Positions 1-5,024 of a stretch of 8,105 nt of DNA are shown piece by piece; position 1 is the first letter of the stretch, and every line of letters starts with the position of its first letter. Below the pieces are notes generated by a model. The model made no database searches. It had not been told where the DNA came from and saw only the letters and a program-made list of their open reading frames with translations. This DNA is from Bacillota bacterium (GTDB lineage: Bacteria; Bacillota; Clostridia; Oscillospirales; Acutalibacteraceae): positions 1 through 8,105 of the forward strand of contig JAEZJA010000121.1 of NCBI GenBank assembly GCA_023415895.1, read 5' to 3'. Position numbers and translations under genes: made by a program.

Positions 1-257
1 CCATACATGAGGGCGATCTGGTGCAGAAAATCTCCGGCCAGTACGATATCGTGGCGGCCAACATCGTCGCCGACGCGATCATCTCCCTGTCGGGAAGCAT
101 CCGGCCCTTCCTCAAACCGGACGGCGTGTACATTACCTCCGGCATCATTGACACGCGCGAGCAGGATGTGACCGACGCGCTGCACCGTTGTGGATTTCGC
201 ATAGAGACCCGTTATGAGAGCGGCGGCTGGCTGTGCCTCGTCTGCCGTTGCGCATAA
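1..257 (+). CDS. prmA: Ribosomal protein L11 methyltransferase, C-terminal part (5' end outside window)
   Basis: This is the last 84 or so codons of an open frame that enters from the left edge; the first full codon starts at base 3 and TAA ends at 257. PrmA is a cytoplasmic SAM-dependent enzyme that methylates ribosomal protein L11. The visible segment has the AANIVADAI stretch, which matches the PrmA motif after the SAM fold (N-I/P-x-A next to the catalytic site), then a leucine/proline-rich helix, a GVYITSGII strand and a C-terminal strand ending in WLCLVCRCA. The internal GTG at 21 is not a start, because the frame and the homology continue upstream of it. rsmE follows after 24 bases, and prmA-rsmE is a common Firmicutes gene pair, which supports the call. 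The SAM-binding glycine loop lies outside the window. Confidence 0.88.
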   Translation, partial: IHEGDLVQKISGQYDIVAANIVADAIISLSGSIRPFLKPDGVYITSGIIDTREQDVTDALHRCGFRIETRYESGGWLCLVCRCA

Positions 258-281
258 TCAACCAATCAAGGAGGTACCACC

Positions 282-1007
282 ATGCCGCGCTTTTTTCTGG
301 ATTTTGCGGGCGGCGACACCGCGGTCATTTCGGGCCAGGACGCCCGTCATATCTGCCGTGCGCTGCGCATGCGCGTGGGCGACAATCTGACGGTGTGTGA
401 TGGCCGTGGCACGGATTACTTTTCCGAAATTACGTCGATGCAGGAGGAATCCGTCTGCGTCAAGGTGCTGTATCACACGCCCACCTCCTGCGAGCCTACG
501 ACAGCGGTCACGCTCTATCAGGGACTGCCCAAAAGCGATAAACTCGAATGGATTATTCAAAAATCCGTCGAGCTGGGCGTCACCGCTATTGTACCGGTCG
601 AGATGAGCCGCAGCGTGGCCCGTCTGGATGAAAAAGCCGCGCGAAAACGCGAACGCTGGCAAAAGATTGCCGATGAAGCCGCCGGGCAAAGCGGGCGAGG
701 CATCCTTCCGGTTGTGAGCATGCCTCTGACCTTTGCACAGGCGCTCGAACGCATGCGGGAAGACGGTTCGCCCGTAATTACCTTTTACGAGGGCGGTGGT
801 CAGCCGTTGTCCCAGCTGGTGGATACCACTACGCGCAGTCTTGCCGTCGTGATCGGCCCCGAGGGAGGATTTGAACCCTCCGAAATCGATGCCTTACGGG
901 CACAGGGAGCGCACCTTGCCACGCTGGGTCCCCGCATTCTTCGCTGTGAAACAGCGCCGCTCGCGGCTTTGTCCGTTATTATGGCGCTGACAGGCAATAT
1001 GAATTAG
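282..1007 (+). CDS. rsmE: 16S rRNA (uracil-1498-N3)-methyltransferase RsmE
   Basis: RsmE methylates N3 of U1498 in helix 44 of 16S rRNA in the assembled 30S subunit, using SAM. The protein is 241 aa, the usual family length. Residues 1-70 form the N-terminal PUA-like RNA-binding part (ARHICRALRMRVGD). The rest is a SPOUT (trefoil-knot) methyltransferase domain with the hallmark segments KSDKLEWIIQKSVELGV (84-100), DEAAGQSGRG (131-140), IGPEGGF (191-197) and LGPRILRCETAPLAAL (215-230), which make up the knotted SAM site. The ATG is preceded by AAGGAGG at 268-274 with a 7-nt spacer, so the start is secure. It lies 24 bases after prmA and is almost certainly co-transcribed with it. Nothing is truncated or unusual. 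Confidence 0.96.
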   Translation: MPRFFLDFAGGDTAVISGQDARHICRALRMRVGDNLTVCDGRGTDYFSEITSMQEESVCVKVLYHTPTSCEPTTAVTLYQGLPKSDKLEWIIQKSVELGVTAIVPVEMSRSVARLDEKAARKRERWQKIADEAAGQSGRGILPVVSMPLTFAQALERMREDGSPVITFYEGGGQPLSQLVDTTTRSLAVVIGPEGGFEPSEIDALRAQGAHLATLGPRILRCETAPLAALSVIMALTGNMN

Positions 1008-1010
1008 ATC

Positions 1011-1039
1011 TTTACCTTGACTTTCTATTATGGTATATT
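1011..1039 (+). promoter_or_regulatory. Possible promoter for the cyclase-family gene
   Basis: TTTACC (1011-1016) and TATATT (1034-1039) are separated by 17 bases, and TG at 1031-1032 gives an extended -10. It lies in the 51-base gap between rsmE and the next gene. Transcription would start near 1046, only about 13 bases before the GTG start, which leaves little room around the ribosome binding site. The gene may instead be read through from rsmE. Confidence 0.3.
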
Positions 1040-1058
1040 ACTGGAAGAGGGTGGTTTT

Positions 1059-1631
1059 GTGCGTCTGATTGACATTACGCGCGAGCTTCTGCATGCTCCT
1101 GTGTATCCCGGTGATCCTTCTCCTGAGCTTCTTCCGCTGAGCCGTATCGCGCTGGGGGATGTGTGCAATACCTCCCTGCTTACCCAGTGCGTACATAACG
1201 GAACCCATCTCGACGCGCCCTTGCATTTTATGCCCGAAGGTTCGGATATTGCTTCGGTAGAACTGGACGCCTGTGTGGGCGAATGCTGCGTCGTGGAAGT
1301 CAACGGCGTGCTGTTGGGGGATGCTGCCGAAGCCCTGCTGCCCCGTCTGGACACACGCGTGCTCTTTAAGGGCCATATGCAAATTAGTCCGAGTGCCGCT
1401 TTTGTGCTGTCCGGCGCCGGTATCCGCCTGCTGGGCGTGGAGGCCCAGTCGGTTTCAACCCCAGAAAGTACGGTGGCAGTTCATCGTCAGCTCTTAGGCA
1501 GCGAGATGGTACTGCTGGAAGGTCTGGACCTGTCCCATGTGCGCGAAGGCCGCTATTTTCTCTTTGCTGCCCCCCTCAAGCTGGCGGGCAGCGACGGATC
1601 GCCCGTCCGGGCGGTTCTGGTGGAACGGTAG
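1059..1631 (+). CDS. Cyclase family protein (kynurenine formamidase-like metal-dependent hydrolase)
   Basis: This 190-aa protein belongs to the cyclase/KynB family (PF04199), metal-dependent hydrolases that include arylformamidase and isatin hydrolase. The signature HNGTHLDAPLH (H46, H50, D52, H56) matches the HxGTHxDxPxH metal-binding motif. H141 in AVHRQLL and E153 in LLEGLDL sit where KynB has its remaining metal ligands, and the tail PLKLAGSDGSPVRAVL is typical. I chose GTG at 1059 over the TTG at 1017: a GAGGGTGG purine stretch lies just upstream, and RLIDITRELLHAPVYPGDP is the normal family N-terminus, whereas the 14 extra residues look like translated leader. The substrate cannot be read from sequence. 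Kynurenine formamidase is only one option, since many clostridial members are orphan enzymes with no tryptophan-degradation genes nearby. It may be a passenger in the rRNA-modification operon. Confidence 0.85.
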   Translation: MRLIDITRELLHAPVYPGDPSPELLPLSRIALGDVCNTSLLTQCVHNGTHLDAPLHFMPEGSDIASVELDACVGECCVVEVNGVLLGDAAEALLPRLDTRVLFKGHMQISPSAAFVLSGAGIRLLGVEAQSVSTPESTVAVHRQLLGSEMVLLEGLDLSHVREGRYFLFAAPLKLAGSDGSPVRAVLVER

Positions 1632-1674
1632 GTAAATTTATACCCAATTATTTTCTGAAAGCGAGGTTGTTCTA

Positions 1675-2169
1675 ATGTATTACTCAACCGATGTAGCCGA
1701 AGTTTTTGTTCCCTTTATTGTTGGCATGGTCGTGGTATCCCTGCTGAGCATCGCCTCCAGCCTGCTGCTGGCCTTCTGCGTCTACAACGACGCGTGCTAT
1801 CGCATGGACAAAAACCCGTTGCTGTGGGCTGTGCTGTCCGGCTTTTTTCCCATCGTAGCGCTGATTTATATTATTGTAAAGGCCAGCTCCAAAAATCACA
1901 ACCTGTCTTGCGTTCAATGCAATGCTCTCTTGCCTCCCGGTGCTCCCTTCTGTCCCCGCTGCGGTCGGCCGGTCGATTATCCGACACCCGAACAAATGGC
2001 TACCTACAACAAACGACGCAAGCTTCTGCTTGGCCTTTGGATCGCCGTAACGGTGTTGGTTGTCATTATTACCGCCATCTGTACTGCCGTTTTTATGAGC
2101 CAAATACTTCAATTTGGCCTTGACCATGCCAATAGCTTTGAATTCGATACTTTTGATAACTTTCGCTAA
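1675..2169 (+). CDS. Zinc-ribbon membrane protein of unknown function
   Basis: This is a 164-aa protein with three predicted membrane segments at about residues 13-36, 50-69 and 118-142. Between the second and third lies a small zinc ribbon with two CxxC knuckles, C79/C82 (SCVQC) and C93/C96 (CPRCGRPV). The layout is a membrane hairpin, a zinc ribbon, then a third membrane helix and an acidic, aromatic tail. No catalytic motif is visible. Zinc-ribbon membrane proteins of this sort are common and mostly uncharacterised in Firmicutes, so no function is assigned. The ATG is preceded by a modest GCGAGG at 8-13 nt. It starts 43 bases after the cyclase gene and may share its transcript. About 20 bases past its stop lies the left arm of a terminator hairpin that has been split by an insertion sequence. 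Confidence 0.75.
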   Translation: MYYSTDVAEVFVPFIVGMVVVSLLSIASSLLLAFCVYNDACYRMDKNPLLWAVLSGFFPIVALIYIIVKASSKNHNLSCVQCNALLPPGAPFCPRCGRPVDYPTPEQMATYNKRRKLLLGLWIAVTVLVVIITAICTAVFMSQILQFGLDHANSFEFDTFDNFR

Positions 2170-2188
2170 TATTGTATATCAGTTTATC

Positions 2189-2211
2189 TCGAATAGATAC
2201 CCACCGGCGTA
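2189..2211 (+). terminator. Left half of a terminator hairpin split by the IS
   Basis: The stem arm CCACCGGC at 2201-2208 is exactly complementary to GCCGGTGG at 3503-3510 on the far side of the IS, and TCGAATA (2189-2195) pairs further out with TATTCGA (3516-3522). GTA (2209-2211) would be the loop side and possibly a mutated copy of the target duplication. It follows the zinc-ribbon gene by about 20 bases, where a terminator is expected. That the two halves were once one hairpin is an inference. Confidence 0.6.
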
Positions 2212-2236
2212 TGAACAGAACCCTCAGAAACGGACA
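2212..2236 (+). repeat. IS left terminal inverted repeat
   Basis: This 25-bp terminus begins TGAACAGAACCCT and ends AACGGACA. Aligned without gaps to the reverse complement of 3475-3499 it matches at 17 of 25 positions, with an 8-bp perfect block at the inner end. Similarity continues inward with a small gap to CCCCTG. Confidence 0.75.
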
Positions 2237-2265
2237 TTGAACAAAGCCACCCCCTGTTGTAGAAT
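2237..2265 (+). promoter_or_regulatory. Internal IS promoter for the transposase
   Basis: TTGAAC (2237-2242) and TAGAAT (2260-2265) are separated by exactly 17 bases, a good sigma-70/sigma-A pair. Transcription would start near 2272, inside the right arm of the hairpin at 2250-2281 and ahead of the orfA ribosome binding site. The promoter is directly inside the left terminal repeat, where IS3-family elements usually have their transposase promoter. Confidence 0.65.
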
Positions 2266-2281
2266 AAAATACAACAGGGGG
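2250..2281 (+). promoter_or_regulatory. Hairpin hiding the orfA ribosome binding site
   Basis: CCCCCTGTTGTA (2250-2261) and TACAACAGGGGG (2270-2281) form a perfect 12-bp stem with an 8-nt loop. The right arm contains AGGGGG, which is the only Shine-Dalgarno-like sequence before the orfA ATG at 2289 (7-nt spacer). RNA made by read-through from the flanking gene carries both arms and should mask the site. RNA started at the internal promoter near 2272 lacks the left arm and should leave it open. The same logic is established for IS10 and IS50; its use here is inferred from the sequence. Confidence 0.65.
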
Positions 2282-2288
2282 TATCTCT

Positions 2289-2591
2289 ATGAAAAGGACA
2301 CGATATACACGGGTACAGGAACACAGAGAAGAAATTAACAGGTTTAAAGAAGAAGGAAAAACAAATCAGGAAATAGCGGATCTATTGGGATTTGCAGACA
2401 AATGGGTAGTAAAGGATTTTATTAAACGGGAAAACCGAAAAAAGAACCGACAAAAGCCCATACCAGACCCCAAAGGACGCCCGAGAAAGAACCCGGTTTT
2501 ATCCACCAAAGAGTTGGTTAAAGAAAATGAACGTCTGAAAATGGAGAACGAATTGTTGCGGGATTTTCTGAACGAAATAGGAAGGGGCTGA
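2289..2591 (+). CDS. IS3-family transposase OrfA (DNA-binding subunit)
   Basis: This 100-aa OrfA recognises the IS ends. Residues about 10-45 form a helix-turn-helix (EEINRFKEEGKTNQEIADLL, then FADKWVVKDFIKR). A basic, proline-rich linker spans 46-68 (KGRPRKNP), and a C-terminal leucine-rich coiled coil spans about 75-95 (LVKENERLKMENELLRDFL), as used by OrfA to dimerise and to pair with OrfB. The ATG follows GGGGG by 7 nt; that ribosome binding site lies in a hairpin. Its stop lies within the open region of the orfB frame (open from 2531), so OrfA and OrfAB fusion would come from one mRNA as in other IS3 members. Confidence 0.88.
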   Translation: MKRTRYTRVQEHREEINRFKEEGKTNQEIADLLGFADKWVVKDFIKRENRKKNRQKPIPDPKGRPRKNPVLSTKELVKENERLKMENELLRDFLNEIGRG

Positions 2592-2650
2592 AGACGAGTT
2601 TAAAATATCGCGTCATATATCGCCATAAGAATCGGTATAACGTAATAGCT

Positions 2651-3439
2651 ATGTGTAAATTTTTCGAGGTATCTCGCAGCGGATTCTATGATTGGCTGAA
2701 AAGAATGGAAAAGCCTGATACGGATGAAATGATCGCTGGGCTAATTAGCAATTGTCAAAAGCAAACCGATAGCACCTATGGATATAGGCGGGTTAAAATA
2801 TGGTTATTACGCGAAACCGGTCTGGTTATCAACCATAAAGCTGTTCTGCGGATTATGAACAAGTACGGACTACTTTCACAGATACGCAGAAGACGGCGGT
2901 ACTACGGCTACTGCCGGCAATATCATCAATATGAAGATCGGCTAAAGCGGGATTTTCAAGCGACGAAGCCTAATCAGAAATGGGTAACAGATGTTTCTTA
3001 CATCTTTTCTAAACAAGGAACTCTGTATTTATCGGCTATTAAGGATTTGTATGACAATTTTATTGTAGCGTATCAGGTAATGACTGAAAACAGCAACCAG
3101 TTAGTATTTGAAACGGTGAAAGAAGCAAAAAAGGAGGTCGCTGATGGACTACTACTCCACAGCGACCAAGGCTATCAATACACTTCACAAGAGTATTTTA
3201 ACCTAACAAAAGAATATGGGATTTTACCTTCCATGTCAAGACCCGGAACACCGCTTGACAATGCTCCAGCAGAGAATTTCTTTGGCATACTGAAAAGTGA
3301 ATGCCTATATCGTCATAAACCGGCAACCAATGAGGAGGCTCGCCTCCTCATTGATGATTACATCAATTTTTACAATTACCATCGAATTCAACTTAAAACA
3401 AAGCTGACACCGTATGAAAAACGATGTCAGCTTGCGTAA
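2651..3439 (+). CDS. IS3-family transposase OrfB (DDE integrase catalytic subunit)
   Basis: The integrase-core protein is 262 aa from the first ATG. Residues 1-90 include the HTH_21-like region (CKFFEVSRSGFYDW, STYGYRRVKIWLL, RIMNKYGL). The rve catalytic core follows, with D114 (WVTDVSYI), D172 (LLHSDQGYQY) and E208 (NAPAENFFG); 35 residues separate D172 and E208, the classic DD(35)E spacing. The tail NYHRIQLKTKLTPYEKR is typical of the family. The frame is open back to 2531, and family-like sequence (LKYRVIYRHKNRYNVIAM) lies before the ATG, with no ATG, GTG or TTG upstream. The functional product is therefore probably an OrfAB fusion made by a -1 frameshift in 2531-2591. I see no canonical A-rich slippery heptamer there. 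No ribosome binding site precedes the ATG at 2651. Confidence 0.9.
   Translation: MCKFFEVSRSGFYDWLKRMEKPDTDEMIAGLISNCQKQTDSTYGYRRVKIWLLRETGLVINHKAVLRIMNKYGLLSQIRRRRRYYGYCRQYHQYEDRLKRDFQATKPNQKWVTDVSYIFSKQGTLYLSAIKDLYDNFIVAYQVMTENSNQLVFETVKEAKKEVADGLLLHSDQGYQYTSQEYFNLTKEYGILPSMSRPGTPLDNAPAENFFGILKSECLYRHKPATNEEARLLIDDYINFYNYHRIQLKTKLTPYEKRCQLA
3328..3353. repeat. Perfect palindrome inside orfB
   Basis: CAATGAGGAGGC (3328-3339) is the exact reverse complement of GCCTCCTCATTG (3342-3353), leaving a 2-nt centre. As RNA it would form a strong hairpin within codons for TNEEARLLIDD. It could slow translation or transcription of the transposase, or be a chance result of Glu-Glu-Ala/Leu-Leu-Ile codons. 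Confidence 0.7.
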
Positions 3440-3474
3440 ATCAAAGAATTCCTATGGCAGGGGGACTTATTCTC

Positions 3475-3499
3475 TGTCCGTTAACCAGGGAGCACTTCA
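3475..3499 (-). repeat. IS right terminal inverted repeat
   Basis: Read on the minus strand it begins TGAAGTGCTCCCTGG and ends AACGGACA, pairing with the left end at 2212-2236. It begins 35 bases after the orfB stop, which is the usual compact spacing. Confidence 0.75.
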
Positions 3500-3522
3500 G
3501 AAGCCGGTGGATTTTTATTCGA
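3500..3522 (+). terminator. Right half of the terminator hairpin split by the IS
   Basis: GAA (3500-3502) is followed by the arm GCCGGTGG (3503-3510) and a T-rich tract ATTTTTATT (3511-3519), the profile of a Rho-independent terminator's 3' half. Rejoined to CCACCGGC at 2201-2208 it gives an 8-bp GC-rich stem closing a GAA triloop, a loop known to be very stable in the context GCGAAGC. Outer TCGAATA/TATTCGA pairing suggests it served both convergent genes. Confidence 0.6.
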
Positions 3523-3559
3523 TAGAATTGTATAGGCATCGAAGACAATGGCAAACCCC

Positions 3560-4750
3560 TTACAGCTTGACGGCCATTGTTTTGCCGTATTCACGCAGCT
3601 TGGCAATCATGTCTTCATCGGGAACCCAGTTAACGCGGAAGCCGTCGTCCACGACTTCGAAGCCCGCTTTGTGCAGTTCCTCATTGATCAACTTAACCGA
3701 TTCACCGCTCCAGCCATAGCTGCCGAAGGCGGCCGCTTTTTTGTTCTTAAACTTCCCGCCGCGAATCATCTCCAGTATGCCGGCGATCGCGTAGAGATAC
3801 CCGTTGGCGACGGTGGGAGAACCGACCAGTATGGCACGGGAGCGGAAGACCTCCGTGATAATATCGGTTTTGTCCCATTTCGAGGCATTAAACAGCTTAA
3901 CAGTCACATCCGGATCGGCCAGGCGGATGCCGTCGGCAATCGCTTCGGCCATCTTGCGGGTGGCATTCCACATGGTGTCGTAAACGATGGTAATCTGATT
4001 CTCCTGATAGCTGTCTGCCCATTGCAAATATTTTTCAACGATTTGCATCGGCTGGTCTTTCCAGATGATGCCGTGGCTGGGGCAGATCATGTCAATGGGC
4101 AGGTTCATGTCGAGAATCTCTTTGATCTTGCGCGTGACCATCGGATTAAAGGGGGCGAGAATGTTCGCGTAATACTTCATGGCCTCGGATTCCAGTTCAC
4201 TCGGATCGACCGAGTCGTTGAACATGGACTCCGACGCGAAGTGCTGGCCAAAGCCGTCGTTGCTGAACAGGATGTTGTCGCCGCTCTTATAGGTGAACAT
4301 GGTATCCGGCCAATGCAGCATGGGCGCTTCGATAAAGGTCAGCGTGGTGTCACCCAACTCCAGCTTGTCACCGGTCTTAACTGTAATAAAATTCCAGTCC
4401 TGGTGATATTGGCCTTTGATGGACTTCACCGCATTGGCCGTACAGTAGATAGGGGTATCGGGGATTTCCCTCATCAAAGCCTCCAGCGAACCGCTGTGAT
4501 CGATTTCGCCATGGTTAGCAATGATATAATCAATCTTGTGCAGGTCTATGTCTTCTTTCAGTTTGGAAACAAACTCTTTGTCATAGGGCATCCAGACCGT
4601 ATCAATCAGTACGGTCTTTTTATCCTGAATCAAATAGGCATTGTAAGAAGATCCTCTATGGGTAGAATATTCATCTCCATGAAATTTGCGAAGCTCCCAG
4701 TCGACCTTGCCAACCCAGGTAACCTTATCGGTTATTCTTTTTCCCATCAT
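3560..4750 (-). CDS. fprA: A-type flavodiiron protein (FprA-like O2/NO reductase)
   Basis: Flavodiiron proteins are cytoplasmic enzymes of anaerobes that reduce O2 to water and/or NO to N2O. Electrons usually come from rubredoxin and pass through FMN to a diiron site. The protein is 396 aa, the standard two-domain length. The N-terminal metallo-beta-lactamase domain (about 1-250) shows all diiron ligands: H80, E82, D84 (NHGEIDHSGS), H146 (MLHWPDTM), D165 (FSNDGFGQH) and H226 (PSHGIIW). The C-terminal flavodoxin domain (about 254-396) has the FMN phosphate loop YDTMWNATRKMAEAI and the loops GSPTVANG and GSYGWSGE. There is no C-terminal rubredoxin, so it is the class A form. The start is supported by AAGGAGTG ending 4 nt before the first of two adjacent ATGs. 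It is divergent from the radical SAM gene and convergent with the zinc-ribbon gene. The symbol is by family; NO versus O2 preference is unknown. Confidence 0.95.
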   Translation of the reverse strand: MMGKRITDKVTWVGKVDWELRKFHGDEYSTHRGSSYNAYLIQDKKTVLIDTVWMPYDKEFVSKLKEDIDLHKIDYIIANHGEIDHSGSLEALMREIPDTPIYCTANAVKSIKGQYHQDWNFITVKTGDKLELGDTTLTFIEAPMLHWPDTMFTYKSGDNILFSNDGFGQHFASESMFNDSVDPSELESEAMKYYANILAPFNPMVTRKIKEILDMNLPIDMICPSHGIIWKDQPMQIVEKYLQWADSYQENQITIVYDTMWNATRKMAEAIADGIRLADPDVTVKLFNASKWDKTDIITEVFRSRAILVGSPTVANGYLYAIAGILEMIRGGKFKNKKAAAFGSYGWSGESVKLINEELHKAGFEVVDDGFRVNWVPDEDMIAKLREYGKTMAVKL

Positions 4751-4790
4751 TTATCACTCCTTAATTGTCATAGGAAGGGCTTGTGTAGCT

Positions 4791-4799
4791 ATTATACCA
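4791..4799 (-). promoter_or_regulatory. Extended -10 promoter of the flavodiiron gene
   Basis: On the minus strand the sequence reads TGGTATAAT, a perfect -10 box with the extended TG. The -35 region 17 bases upstream (ATGATT) is poor, as is common with an extended -10. The start would be near 4784, giving a leader of roughly 35 nt that contains the AAGGAG ribosome binding site. Confidence 0.6.
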
Positions 4800-4975
4800 C
4801 AGTTTCTACATGAAATCATCTCTTTTTTTAAAATCATAACAAATTTGTATACAGTATAAAAAGTGAAGAAATAACGCATCCACTCCCGTTCATTATGCCC
4901 AAAACAGATTATCTGCGGCGGATGGCGATGGAGTATAAAAATCGCTGTTGTACAAAAAATATGGGTAATCCCTTA

Positions 4976-5004
4976 TTGCGCCGCGCCCAAGTAACTGGTA
5001 TACT
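4976..5004 (+). promoter_or_regulatory. Promoter of the radical SAM-manA-ROK group
   Basis: TTGCGC (4976-4981) is followed after 17 bases by TATACT (4999-5004), with TG at 4996-4997 giving an extended -10. Transcription would start near 5011, just before both candidate ATGs of the next gene. The remaining intergenic region, 4800-4975, holds AT-rich repeats but no gene that I can support. Confidence 0.5.
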
Positions 5005-5024
5005 TACATAGATTTCAATATCAC

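Larger units (their letters stand above)
2212..3499 (+). mobile_element. IS3-family (IS150-like) insertion sequence, complete
   Basis: This 1288-bp element carries orfA (2289-2591) and orfB (2651-3439) in relative -1 phase, the standard IS3-family arrangement. Its ends are TGAA...TTCA, with 25-bp inverted repeats at 2212-2236 and 3475-3499 matching at 17 of 25 positions, including TGAA, CCCT and AACGGACA. The right end, TGTCCGTTAACCAGGGAGCA followed by CTTCA, follows the TGTC...GGGxGCA.TTCA pattern I know from IS150-group elements of Firmicutes. No exact target duplication is seen; the flanking triplets are GTA and GAA, which could be a 3-bp duplication with one change. The element is visibly more AT-rich than its neighbours, so it is probably acquired. 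Both ORFs and the catalytic triad are intact, so it may still be active. Confidence 0.85.

Noticed and set aside
258..689. Minus-strand open frame of 143 codons opposite rsmE
   Set aside because: It is a shadow of the GC-rich rsmE coding sequence, with no family motif and no ribosome binding site.
2216..3502. 5-bp direct repeat CAGAA at both IS ends (2216-2220 and 3498-3502) as a target duplication
   Set aside because: Using it would place the IS ends inside the matching terminal inverted repeats and remove the conserved TGAA/TTCA termini.
2171..3534. 8-bp direct repeat ATTGTATA at 2171-2178 and 3527-3534 as a target duplication
   Set aside because: It lies well outside the TGAA/TTCA ends and is too long for the 3-4 bp duplications of IS150-like elements. 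The AT-rich 8-mer, which includes the palindrome TATA, can occur by chance.
3545..3580. Inverted repeat ACAATGGC/GCCATTGT around the flavodiiron stop codon
   Set aside because: The loop is 20 bases, the stem spans coding sequence and no T-tract follows on the minus strand, so it is not a convincing terminator.
3548..4813. Long plus-strand open frame of 421 codons opposite the flavodiiron gene
   Set aside because: It is an antisense shadow: the minus strand has the full diiron ligand set and flavodoxin loops, a good ribosome binding site and promoter, while this frame shows no recognisable domain.
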